Shown one piece after another: positions 33,368-44,894 of a stretch of 64,000 nucleotides of DNA; the stretch's first letter is position 1, and each line of letters opens with the position of its first letter. The notes under the pieces are model-generated. The model did not search any database and had not been told where the DNA came from. It worked only from the letters and a program-made list of their open reading frames with translations. The stretch covers positions 768,190,153 to 768,254,152 of the forward strand of contig NC_081414.1 in NCBI RefSeq assembly GCF_030272615.1, given 5' to 3'. The position numbers and the translations under genes are program-made. This DNA comes from Cryptomeria japonica. Lineage: Eukaryota > Streptophyta > Pinopsida > Cupressales > Cupressaceae.

Positions 33368-33439
33368 TCAAGCACTGCTATAAGACAACATATGAAGAAT
33401 AGAAGTATCATTTTAGTTAAATCATTTTTATATTATCTA

Positions 33440-34240
33440 ATTAATTCATCTACATTATAAGAATTCATTGTCAGTTGCATTATAAGCATTTCATTTCATT
33501 CAGAGATAAATAGTCATAAATAAATGTTGAGTATACTTGAACAAACAAAAATATTGCATTTGATCATTGTAGGTTCATTCATCTTTGGCATCATTCAAAT
33601 TATTATCATTCATTTCATTTAGTTTCATTTCAATCATTGCATTAGTTTGCATTCCATTAAGTGCATTTCATAATCATGTAGTGTATCATCATTATTATTT
33701 TCATTAGGATCATTACCATTATAGTTCTTTTTATCCATTAAGGTCATTTAGTTGCATATTTACACTTAGATTCATTAATAATTATAAGCATTACATATAA
33801 GCATAAAAAAAATTCCATGTAGATCATTTGTATTTTAAAATCATTATATGTATACACATTAAATTCATACAAAAATTAAAAAAATCAACATTCATTTGGA
33901 TTCCCATATAGATCATTGCATTTGTATAATTTAAGTAAAGCACATCATTTAAGTTAGTAATCATTTTCATTTGCATCCATGATCATCAAAATAAAAAATC
34001 AAGTGCATTTTCATTTCATAATCATCACATCATATAGATCAGTATCATCATTACATCATCATATAGAGCATCATCATCATGAAAATAAAGGGAAGAAAAG
34101 ACCATCATAACGTCATCCATGTAATCAATGCATATAGATCGTCATCATATAGAGTAACATGCATAAACCAAAGATCATCATATAGAATCCATGTCTGTAT
34201 ATAGATCATCATAAAACAATAAAAAGTCCACGTATACAAT
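33440..34240. repeat. ATCAT/CATTT-rich low-complexity region in the 3' part of B
   Basis: Repeated CATTTCATTT, ATCATTATCATT and CATCATATAGATC words; the last forms a loose tandem array at 34020-34215. No coding sequence. Confidence 0.6.
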
Positions 34241-34244
34241 GATA

Positions 34245-36400
34245 TCAGATCAATAATACAAGTGCCTCATCAATATAAATCAAGTCAAGGTTGTCCTGTG
34301 CCACTACCACCTGACTTTGTTTGTCTTTGTGGTTATGGGAAAGAAGATCCTCCAGATGGTTGTCCCCCCCCCAATCACCACTACTCTGAGGAGGTCGCAT
34401 GACTCCACCGCTGCTAGTATCCATCATCACAGTAGTATGATAGCTACCTGCCCTCTAGCTCTTTGTGACTAAATCCTCATATAATCGTCGCTAGTGTGTT
34501 GTCTCCTTCTCGGCCTGAAATAGTGCTTTGACGGTATCAGCTAAGAGAGTGCCAGATCCAACCTGCTGAATGTGATCAAGAAGACCTTGAGTATCATGTT
34601 GTCTCCTAACAACCCTATCTCTCTCTATCATAAGTGTCTGCACATGTGCCCTACGATGATCTATATGTGATCTGAGACTATCCAAGGTCTCCTACTCTAG
34701 CATATCCTACTGAGGAACATTATCTTGAATCCCCTCATCTCCACCTCCCTCTCCAACTGCTAGAATCTCAACCCGAGTAGCCCTCAAAACCCATTGTCTT
34801 ATGAGAGGAACATGATCCTCTGAATCCTCCTCCTCTCCACCATGAGTTGCAATAACCCTAGGGTCTAGCTGAACCTAACCAAAATCAATGCCTCTCCTAC
34901 AACCCCCATCCAATCCAATGCTCCTGCCTCCTCCTATAGAGGGTAATACTCTCACTGATCTCATACACGCCCTGCCAGTATCCCTCCCAATTTGTCTTGC
35001 ATCTCTCCCTCCCATGGGAAGTGGTCTCCCAACCCTACCAACCAGTCCAAAAGGTCCTCCACGGACTCTCAATTGACCTCCTCTCTATCCGAGTCTCCTA
35101 TCGCCTCTGCCTCCATCTCCTCCCTCATCTCCCTCACCTCTGGCCTCTCGAGAAACTCTAGGCTCTCATCTCCATCTCCATCTTCTAATGATGGGATCAT
35201 ATGAATTATCCTCCTCATCTCCTGAGCTAGGAGGAGGGTCTATTGGATCAACAATCCAAGGAAAAGGGTGTGCAAGCATGTACTAAGCATAATCCATAGT
35301 CACCCCAGGATCTAAAATGTGTAATCTCAAATCATAAGCTACCCTAAGAGTAGCTAGAAACTTTGTGTGTGCTATCTCAAAAGACAAAGAAGGTCCCCAA
35401 TCTTGCCTATCCTTGTACTGTTGTGCATATATAGTAACACTAGTAGGCATGTGCTGAATAATACCAAACCATCTCAAAATGTGACTCTTCAACTGTTGCT
35501 CAATAATGTATGGAGTACGAACAATCAAATATCTACTATGCAGAATATATGGTAATGTCTGTGCATCATCCATCCATGGCTCACAATCAATATAAGGTCT
35601 CCAAATGATGCTATCCAATGAATCTAGAACCCAACACCAATACTCCATCTTACCCAGCTTATGTTGAGTAAGGATACCTGCATATAAATTGACATATGGC
35701 TACCTCTCACCACAAACTCTATGATGGATAGGCCAAGTAATAGCAATATGCTCCCAACACTAGATCTATAAAAGCGTGCATCCTGTAGACAAACTAGCAC
35801 TGTCATAAAAAATAACCTGATGAAGATCATCATACAAATGAGAACAAACACCCCACATATATTGAGTCTGTTGCTGAAACATGCTCTATATAATCTCACC
35901 CCAACCAACAACGAAACCTTGAGATCTCTTATCTAGATAGACGAATCCGCCAATCAATCCTACAAGAATCACTAGGAGAGTCTTGTAGTACATGATCATA
36001 TGATCCCATTGGATCTCTCCTCTGGAATTTCTCTCATCACCAATTATGGCTCTGCAAGCCTCTGTCCTTCCAAGATCCTGAAAATCATACTGGACTAACT
36101 CATCAGTCACAGGGATGTGAAGAATCATGTAGACATCCTCAAGTGTCACACTAATCTCACCAATGGGCAGGTGGAAAGTGTTATCCTTGCTATGCCATCT
36201 CTATACTAAGACAGTCAACAATCCCCTATTATGGGTAATATTAGGCATGTACAACAAATGGCGAAACCTGGAAGCATCTATATGTCTAATCTCAGCCTGT
36301 GTAAGCTTTGGCACTAAATGGCGCATGGCTAGGAATTTCTCCCGACATTGGAGAACATCGAGTTTCTCCTGTTTAACAAGAGAATTTGATCTTTATCAAT
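34245..36400 (-). pseudogene. Antisense gene with a plant mobile domain (aminotransferase-like, MAIN/MAIL1 type) carried by B
   Basis: One minus-strand frame runs from about 36400 to 34245, some 700 codons, broken only by about 14 stops, nearly all TAG, with no frameshift. The N-terminal part reads CREKFLAMRHLVPKLTQ, HLLYMPNITHNRGLLTVLV, RWHSKDNTFHLPIGEIS and VTLEDVYMILHIPV, the classic start of the plant mobile domain (PF10536). The middle (WCWVLDSLDSIIWRPYIDCE, WFGIIQHMP) is its C-terminal half. An Arg/Gly-rich linker and a charged tail (RSHIDHRRAHVQTLMIERD) follow. TTCTCTTGTTAAACAG just before GAGAAACTCGAT looks like a splice acceptor, so an upstream exon is possible. TAT-type elements are known to carry antisense extra ORFs between pol and the 3' LTR; the identity of this one is what is notable. 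Confidence 0.75.
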
Positions 36401-36784
36401 CATCTATCTATCAAATCAAAGAGATCGCTAATATATCACATCAACAATTGATAATTCTTTTCAACCAAGCAAATCAGGCTATCAAATCAACCTAAAACTA
36501 TTAATCATAGTTTTTAATCAATCAATCAATCAATCAATTAATGAGTCCAATCAAACTTTGTTATGCTCTTCATCAAAAACTGAATCAGTCTCTTAAAGTT
36601 AAGTTATCAATCTACCAATCAAATCAATCAATCATTTATCTTATCAATTACCTTTTCGCATCAAAATGCCTAAATCAAATCATCTCAATGAATTTTAACA
36701 TGGATAGAATCAAACAAATTCATCTAAACAAAATGTGTTATTCTTCAAGACAAAAGCACTATTCTATTAATCACAGACACTAAA

Positions 36785-36985
36785 TCATATAAAAGTGCTA
36801 ACCTTTTCAACATATGCGCTAACCGACAAGTCAAAAGCGGTAAATCATTCAAAAGTGCTACCCTTTTTACATATGCACGAATACATGAGTCAAAAGTGAG
36901 AAATCTATAAAAGCGCTAACATTCACAACAAAAGTGGTAACCAAACATTCATATGCGCTAAATTAACAAAAAGGAGAGCCTAAAA
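36785..36985 (-). repeat. Inverted TTAGCGC-type word array upstream of the antisense gene
   Basis: On the minus strand the words TTTAGCGCATATG, GTTAGCGCTTTTA, GGTTAGCGCATATG, GGTAGCACTTTTG and CCGCTTTTGACTTG follow each other. They are the same as in the plus-strand leaders of B (19455-19770) and A, and lie about 400-600 bases upstream of the antisense mobile-domain frame. Confidence 0.65.
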
Positions 36986-37526
36986 AGCAAATGTGCAAAC
37001 CAATGGAGAAAAATCAATAACACGCAAAATCGAAAATCAAAAAATAAAAAATAAACCATAAAACTCACCGAAAAAGAAGGAAATTGGTATGGAAAGTTGT
37101 AAACAAGCTTGGGATAAGGTACATACCAGATAACCATACTCAGGAGGTCATTGATACCGTTATACATGCTCAAATCGATGGTTCTCGAATGGAATCACCA
37201 TTTTGCCAACTCAGCAAGACAATTCTTTTTACTCCACAAGCTGACAAGGATGCAAATAAGGATAAAATTAACCTAGGTTAATTTTATAATTACCATTTGA
37301 AAGAGTAATTAACGCTTTTAAGTGAGGCAATTTTATTTATTTTTCACAAATAAATTTAATTAAAGGACCTTTTCAATTATCGTGAGATCAATTGCTTATC
37401 CAAATTTTTCAATAATTTCATGACCAATCTCCCGAGGGGGCACACAATCAGGATTTTTATCTCCAACAGGTGCATTATCGAGACATGATTTAATCTTTGA
37501 AACAATGGTGTCTCAACATCATTTCA
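36986..37526. other. 3' end of the internal region of B, no gene seen
   Basis: AT-rich with a few ordinary-complexity stretches (37081-37280) but no recognisable product on either strand. A short minus-strand frame beginning MVIPFENHRFEHV near 37195 stops at once. Confidence 0.4.
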
Positions 37527-37539
37527 AACAGGGGCAAAA
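37527..37539 (+). promoter_or_regulatory. Polypurine tract of B
   Basis: AAACAGGGGCAAAA directly precedes the 3' LTR (TGTATACA). A and D have close variants (AAGGAGGGGCAAAA and AAAGAGGGGCAAA). Confidence 0.8.
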
Positions 37540-37794
37540 TGTATACACATAAAAATGGCTATGAGCAATTAAATAAATATTTTATATTTATTTAATAATT
37601 ATTCTTCTATTAAATAGTTAATTTGAAAAGATTAATTTATTTAATTCATTTCATGTCCCATTAATTAATTTAATTGAAATATTTTATTAATTAATTCATT
37701 TATCCTTTTCTTCTAATCAATTAATTAAATATCTATTTTATTTATTTATTTTTGAATAAAGGTGTAAAACTTTATTGAAAATCAGACACAAGAA

Positions 37795-40700
37795 TTACAA
37801 AGAGAACCAGAGCCCCAAGGCCCCAAAAATGAACCACAAAACCAACCCCAGATCAACCAGCTTCATAACTATCCATGTCCTCAGCAAAAATCTTCTGCAA
37901 GTCCTGACAATAATCTGAGGAAAGATGCTCCCAACTGTCAACTTTCCAATCACTACCATGTTTCGAGGCCCACTTAGCCAAACAATCAGCTTTTCTATTC
38001 CATTCATGAGGTATATGGATGAAAGACACCTGACCATTAAAGAACTAATTTGAAGAATCTGTTGAACAATCCCTGCCAACTTCCACTGAATCCCACTCAC
38101 CTTCAACAAGTTAACAACAATTTGTGAATCCGATTCGCAAATAACCTTCCTTCGTCCCAATTCCCAAGCACACTCTATGGCATAGAGAATTGCATATCCC
38201 TTCATAAAATCATTATACTGCCACCCTTTATGCACCGAAAAGAGGAAAACCACCTCCCCCATACTATTCCTACCAACACCACCAACTCCAGCAGGGCCTG
38301 GGTTACCCCTAGAGGAACCATCGGTGTTAATCTTGATAAACTCATCCTGAGGGGGTATCCACCTTCCCACCCTTTGAACCTTCTTCATAGCATGTCTACC
38401 TCTCATGACACAAGTTGAGGTGAGAGACAACTCCTGCAAACCAAACCTACTCACAGTATCCACCTCGTCTCTACCCAGAGGAAAATTCACCTCACATTTA
38501 GCTTCCACCATCTTTCGAATCATAACAATGATTCTATTGCACACTTGTTGAACTAACAATCTGACCTCACGAAAGATCCTCCCGTTCCTCTCGAGCCAGA
38601 TCTGCCATAGAATGAAAATGGGCCCAATATACTAGACAGTCTAGAGGAAGGAGGACAAGGTAGGAGGTCTACCCAAACTGCTCCAAAACTCCACCAGAGA
38701 ATCCGCGTGAACACAAGGATGCTTCCACACCCCCCACGAGTAATGCCAAATAAGCAAAGAGAAGGGGCATCTGAAGAATAGGTGTGAGGAATCTTCCTCC
38801 CCATTACCACACAAAACACAAATAGAAGGCCCCAAGAGTCCCTGATTGCAGATATTGTCTCAAGTTAGGCATCTATTCAAAGCCAAAGTCCAAGCAAAGC
38901 AGTTACACTTCAGCCAAGAAAGATTATTCCACACCTGTTTCCACCAGTGCACCTCTCTTCCCTCTAGTCTTCGGTTCAATAGTTCCCGGTATCCACTAGC
39001 CATAGTAAAGACGCCCTTAGGATTTGGAGACCAAGCAATTCCATCCCTACCCTTGAGGGAACTACAGTGTCTACTCGCTAGAATGCCATGCAACTTAGTA
39101 CACTCTTCCTCCATCCCAACAACCAACCACTCATTAGGAGCCTTCCACCACTCTAAATCTAGCTGCCCACACTTATAAACAGCCTTGAAGTCACTCACCC
39201 TTGACCACCCTGCCTTCAAAAACCTCTGGCACAGATTCCCAAGGTTAGGAAACTGATCAAGGATGGGGGGGTATCCATCCCAAGAGTCATTCCAGAAAAG
39301 GACCTCTTCCCCCCTCTTGCAAATCCAAAAGAGTCCTACCTTAATGATAGAATCCTCCCTCTTGAGAGTATACCAAATCATTGAGCCTTTTCCCTCAAGC
39401 GGATATCTAGGGATTTCCTCCATCGCGATCCTCTACATATATTTGTTGGCCAAAATCCTAGCCCAGCCTCGATCCTGCTCAACACACCACCTCCAATATA
39501 ATTTAGCCGCCAAAGCTTCCCCAAATAAAATAGACCACCTTAAACCAAGCCCCCCCTGGCTGCTTTGGGGTACACACCAAGTCTCAATTGACAAGCCTCC
39601 ATTTGGAAAAGGAAAGATTGCCTGCCCATAAGAATTGCCTAGCCAGAGAGTCCAAACCCTTCAAGAACCACTTAGGAGCCACTTGTAGCATACATTGATA
39701 AATCGTAAGAGCCTAAACCACCGACTGAATCAGTTGAACCCTCCCAGCAAAGGATAACCATCTGTGAGTCCAGTGTTCAACCTTCATGCGAAATTTATCC
39801 AAGATACCCTACCATGACTCCATAGGAGGGTTACCAGGAGAAATAGGAATACCCAAATAAGTCAAGGGCAGAGAGCCAACTTGAAATCTCAAGATAAGAG
39901 CAATCCTCCTTTGAATAGTTCTAGGATTGTTGAAAAAGAGGATAGAAGATTTATCCTCATTGATCAACTGGCTTGAGGCCACAAGATAAACATCCAAAAC
40001 CTTACGCATATTAGTAGCTTCTCTGATCCGAGAAAGTCCCATAAGGGTTGTGTCATCAACAAAATACAAATGAGACTGTGGTTGCAAGTCATTACCCCAA
40101 CTCCAACCTTGAATAATACCCAAACCCACATTATTTTTAATCAGCCTCCCCAGACCCTCAGCCAGAAGAATGAATAAATAAGGGGAGAGGGGGTCCCCCT
40201 AGCGAAGACCCCTAGAAGCACCAAATAGCTCAGTATGATCTTCATTGATTAGCACAGAGAAAGAAGTAAACGTAACACAAATCATAACCCATTGGATCCA
40301 TTCATCAACAAAGCCAAAAACCCTGAGGATCTTCTGGAGGAATATGGAGGAAGGACCACCAAACTCTATTGTAACCCTTAGCCATATCCAACTTGATAAA
40401 CATAGCTTTTTCCTTGGAGGTTGTCATAGAATGAATGGTCTCTGTAGCAATGACCACACCATCCAAAATTTGGGACCCTTACACAAACCCACTCTGCTCC
40501 TTAGAGATAACATCCCCTAGACACTTCTTCAACCTATCCGCTATCAGCTTAGAGATGATCTTATAAATCACATTGCAGAGAGAGATAGAGCGGAACTGGC
40601 CTAACTGGTCAGCCCCATCACACTTGGGGATTAGAGAAATGAAAGTCACATTCAAAGCTCAAAGCATTTGCTTATTCCTCAGGGACTCCTGGACTACTTC

Positions 40701-42158
40701 CTATAAGTCCAGTTTGATAATATCCCAAAACTCTTGAAAGAATTCAACCGGGAACCCATCCGGTCCAGGAGCTTTTCCTTTTCTCATGTGAAAGACAATC
40801 TTCTGAAGTTCTTCCAACAAAATAGGACCCAAAATCTACTCATTCATCTCCTCAGTGACAAGAGAAGGAATGGAAGCAAGAACCCGATTCTCCTCCACCG
40901 ATTCCCCATGAGAGTTCTCACTGAAGAGGGACTGAAAATACTATAACGACTCCCTAGAGATGTCCTGCAAGGATAAACACTATTCATCTCTATCATTGAC
41001 TAGAACAGGGATGGAATTTCCATGTCTTCTTGCTTTCACTGAGTTGAAGAAGAAAGCAGTGTTCTTATCCCCCGCCTGAAGCCAATCAATGCAAACTCTC
41101 TGTTTCTAGTATATTTCTTCCCTAAGCTCCCATTCCTCTACAACCTTGACAACCCTTTCTTCCTCCCTAAGAAAGGCCTCAGACAAACCATGCTCTTTGA
41201 TTTCACTGGTGATGCCATTCAACACAATTTGAGCAGCTTTCTTAGCATGAAAAATATTCCCGAAACCCTGACGGTTCCACTGTTTAAGCTGAAACTTAAC
41301 AAATTGCAGTTTCTTGGCAAAAGTGTACATAGCAGTGCCAAAGCTCAGCCTCCCTTTCCTCGACCACTCCCCTACAAGAACCTGCAAAGCAGGATCCCGA
41401 AGCCACATAAGTTGGAATGTGAATGAAGGAGAGTGAGCAACCTGAGCCGAAGAAGAAACCAGCTTGATGGGCCAGTGGTCTCACCCTCTCCAGTCAAGAA
41501 TCTCAGAACTTGTGGACCACCCCCCACCAATCCAAAAACTAGAAACCAGAAAACAATCCAACCTCTTCACAATCCAATACTCCCCCACCCTCCTATTGTT
41601 CCAAGTGAACAAACCATTACCAGGCTTAATGTCAACAAGATGCAACGATGATATACTAACTTGAAAAAGGAAAGAAGAAGGTTCCAATCGCATAATACCC
41701 CCCTTCTTCTCACTCAACTCAAGGATAGCATTGAAATCTCCCGCCATAATCCAAGGATGAAAAGGTAACAACCTTCGCATACAAGAAATATGATACCATA
41801 AGTTCTACTTACCCTGAAGATCAGTAGGGGCATATAAGTTAGAAAACAAGATGAATTCCCTAGTCTCAAGACTAGAGATAATCCTGGATAATGAAGATCT
41901 GGAGGTAACCCACCAGACAGGGCGAAACCTTAAAGGGTTCCAAACACAGGCCACCCCTCCAGAGGAACCAGCTACTCCAATACACTAACACTCACCTCAC
42001 CCCCAAAGCTTTGGCACCAGACCCATCATACTCTCCACTAAAAGTTTAGTTTCTTGTAAGAATAGGACATTGGGTGAATGATTCCTAATCAATTCCTGAA
42101 CAACTTTTTGTCTAGGACCATTGTTCAAGCCCCTCACATTCCATGAAAGCACAATCAT
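37795..42158 (-). pseudogene. LINE-2 ORF2: endonuclease, RT, zinc finger and RNase H
   Basis: ORF2 starts MIVLSWNVRGLNNGPRQK at 42158, the typical opening of the L1 apurinic-type endonuclease, with LFLQETKL and AGDFNAI downstream (about 41730). RT segments follow: GKAPGPDGFPVEFF (about 40760), IPKCDGADQLGQFRSISLCN (about 40600), KLDMAKGYNRV (about 40390) and FVDDTTLMG (about 40050). The zf-RVT domain has CVLCGNGEEDSSHLFFRCPF (about 38800). The C-terminal RNase H begins EFIKINTDGSSRGNPGPAGV (about 38340) and contains CESDSQIVVN. Numerous stops and shifts inactivate it. An RNase H at the ORF2 end is known in one group of plant L1 elements. Confidence 0.9.
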
Positions 42159-43540
42159 TTTGGAGGATTGGAAAAGTGAGAATCCAGAGTCTTTACTGAT
42201 CCCGACTCAACCAAATTCTCCCCCATCAATTTGATCTTATCTAAATCCTTCTTTCTACCAACCTTTGAGTTCTTCTCTGAAGCACTTTTCTTAATATCTT
42301 TCTGATGTAGACCCAGGTGAACGGAGCACTTATTACTTTTACCCCCGGTCGGTTCCAATTTTAGAGCTGTCGAAGAACCCTCCCCCCCAACCAAATTCAC
42401 CTCCAGACTAGAAGTAAGTCCCAACCGGACCCCTATTGGCTGATCCATCTCCATTTTCTGGCTTCCAACCACTTGCCGAGAGCTTGGGAAAAGTCCTCAA
42501 TCACTCTTTTTGGAGCCTTGCCTGATGCACCTTGGTCCAAAGGGGTTAACCTCAGGTTCACCTCCTGTTGGCTAAGGTCATCCAAGGCCTCGAATGTGTT
42601 AAAGGTATCCTCCTCTTTCTCTCCTGTAAAGACCTCTTTTATCCTTGATTCATGTTCCTTGTCTCAATTGAGACAAAACCATCATCACCCACCACCTTGA
42701 CCGACATAGCTGCTTTTCCTTTATCAGCCCCATCTAGGGTGTGGGCCGACAATTGAGGTTGGCGCACCACCGGTTTATATCTAGGGCACTTGAGCTATAA
42801 ATGACCATACTCATGACACAGACAACACCGAAATGGTAAATTCTCATAATCTAACTATTTAACCCAAGAATAAGAGCCCACACACATATCTATAGCATCT
42901 GGTAAAGGTTTACTAAGATTAATTTCAACATAGATACATGCAAAGGTCATTATCTTTCTCCCCAAAGTTTGAGTTGAAGATCCCACTGACTTCCCAAGTA
43001 GTGCAACAAGCATCTAAAGCACATCCTTCTGACAACATTCCACTAGAAAGTGTGGTAAACGAACCCACATTGGAACCCTATTCGAGAGCTCCTCCGAATG
43101 GTTAAACCCCGCATGTCAAGGTTTGATGAACAACCCCACTTGGTTGTAAAAATATGGGCCTCCTTCAAAAACCCTATTGCGATCCTCCATGTAGTTGAAA
43201 GTAACCATGAAGTAGTTGTCTGTGCCCAGTTTTCCAAAAACTGCAAAGAAACGCTCATTCCCCAAAACTTACAATATAGTGAATGTTTTTAAAAGTACTC
43301 AATGTCTTCAGCTATCATCTCTGGAGGAATAACCAGCCTTGGCCTCTCACTTCATCTCTCCAAACAACCATTAATATTCATAATGTGAGAGCTACCAACA
43401 CTACCAGACCCCGAATTTGAGGAAAAAAAATTATTGTTAAAAGTCTGCATGGTCTGGGTTGGGGATTTTGAGCCAACCCCAGCATGAATATCCATGGCGG
43501 GAGGTACCTTCAAGGCCTCACCACCAATAATCAACATTAG
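42159..43540 (-). pseudogene. LINE-2 ORF1 (nucleic-acid-binding protein)
   Basis: The frame includes MDIHAGVGSKSPTQTMQTF near the start (43500), a conserved WGMSVSLQFLENWAQ segment (about 43260), and a CCHC knuckle CCLCHEYGHL-x-LKCP near 42820, followed by a long charged tail. This is the usual composition of plant LINE ORF1, which binds LINE RNA. Frameshifts near 43050 and 42850 and several stops break it. About 350 bases of probable 5' untranslated sequence precede it (43541-43892). Confidence 0.75.
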
Positions 43541-44462
43541 ATCTCAAGAAAGATAAGGAACCCACATCCCAAAGGGGCCCGCTAGAATGCACGACACCCA
43601 AGACTCCACCCCTCCCAAGCACCACCGAGATGAAGATTCAATCGAAGCCCCCAACCCCACTGGAAACCCTCACCCTACAGAAAAAAAGAACCCTAGTCGC
43701 ACAGCCTACACCCCTCTTGCAGACCATCTCTCTACTCCCCACACCATCGACCTCTCCCCACCCTATGCAGTCCTCCACTGCGCACCCCGATGCCCTGCAA
43801 ATACAACCGCTCATGAGCTAGGGCATCGGTGCCCTAGCTCGACCCTTTGCAACCTCCCACATGCATGTCGCCATAGATCCTTGAAAGCACTCAAATATCT
43901 AATATTTAATTATTCCTCTAATCAATTAATTAAATATCTAATATTTAATTATTCCTCTAATCAATCAATTAAATATCTAATATTTAATGGTTATTCTTTT
44001 ATCCTATAGTCTCAAATATTAAATAATTTCTTAATTATTTAACCCCTTTTCCAACTCACCTTCCATCTCCACTTCATCTTTCCTTTGACAACTCATCCAT
44101 CACGTGGCTAAATTAATTCAACAAAATTAAAATAAATAAAACATTTATCAGCCACTTATCTCCAACTTCCAAAATAAATGAAATATTGTGTATGTACACA
44201 TATTTCCTAACGTCCTTCTATATTCTCTCCAACATCCCTATATCGTAGGGAGGACTTGAGTCCACTTGTCCTCTCATGCCTAAATATTCTCCAACCATCC
44301 CTAGATTCCCTCAATTTGCAACCCAGTCAAGGTGAGATGAGTGACACTTGTCTTCTCCTTCCCCCTTTCTCTCAACCTTCACCTTTGCTTACAACCATCC
44401 AAATTTGTAGATCTTATCATGACCGTTGATCTCAGACACATCATCTTATCCTCTCAAAAGTC

Positions 44463-44470
44463 TATAAAAG
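44463..44470 (+). promoter_or_regulatory. TATA box in the 3' LTR of B
   Basis: TATAAAAG in the same context as at 18930. Confidence 0.6.
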
Positions 44471-44894
44471 TAGGAGTTTGAGTTGAGAAAGAGTTAGTCT
44501 TCAAGTTAACAATTTGAGTAAACTTATGCATCTGTGAGTTTTTATCTTGAAGCAATTTAGCATTTCTCATTTAGCATAATCATTTAGCTTTAAATCATTT
44601 GCATTGCATATCATAATATTAGTTAACTATCCGTTATCGGTCCATTATTCATATGCCATCTTGGAAGCTACCAGTGCTTGTCTAAGAGAAAATCATCTGC
44701 AACCAGGAACAGTGGAGTTAGGACACAATGAGACTTAAGTCATGAAGGTAACAATAATGGTTTTTATTTTAATATTCATTTCATGTAGTTTCATTGGTTG
44801 AGTTTGGATTTCTTGTAGTATTTCCTTTGTATTTTGTGAAGCTAATATGCTACAAGTAGTATTGTGAAGATAAAACTCAAGTCGACAAACTTAC

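Larger units (their letters stand above)
37736..43892 (-). mobile_element. LINE-2: near full-length L1-type LINE with RNase H, in the 3' LTR of B
   Basis: The element has ORF1, ORF2 and a short 3' end with AATAAA signals and an A-rich AAATAAATAAATAAAA tail (minus strand, ending 37736). The flanking repeat AAATATCTA occurs at 37727-37735 and 43893-43901. Length is 6.16 kb. It occupies the same position in the 3' LTR that LINE-1 occupies in the 5' LTR, but in opposite orientation. Confidence 0.85.
16290..44889 (+). mobile_element. TAT-type Ty3/gypsy retrotransposon B with nested insertions
   Basis: B starts TGTATACACATAAAAATGG at 16290 and its second LTR starts identically at 37540. A perfect 5-bp target duplication, CTTAC, lies at 16285-16289 and 44890-44894. 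The internal region has a primer-binding-like site, a leader, a large deletion or replacement of gag, protease and most of RT, then RT end, RNase H, archaeal-type RNase H, integrase, a 3' region, an antisense mobile-domain gene and a polypurine tract. It is inflated to 28.6 kb by element C and by one LINE in each LTR. Confidence 0.85.
37540..44889 (+). repeat. 3' LTR of B, interrupted by LINE-2
   Basis: LTR parts are 37540-37735 and 43893-44889, ending AAGTCGACAAA, so the terminal CA of the 5' copy is AA here. The TATA box is at 44463-44470. The right target duplication of B (CTTAC) follows at 44890-44894. Confidence 0.85.

Noticed and set aside
36958-37173. 71-codon minus-strand frame as first exon of the antisense gene
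   Set aside because: Composition is Phe/Leu/Tyr-rich without resemblance to mobile-domain proteins, and it is not clearly linked by splice sites.
38846-39631. Plus-strand frames of 110-122 codons
   Set aside because: They are on the opposite strand of LINE-2 ORF2, whose minus-strand domains are recognisable.
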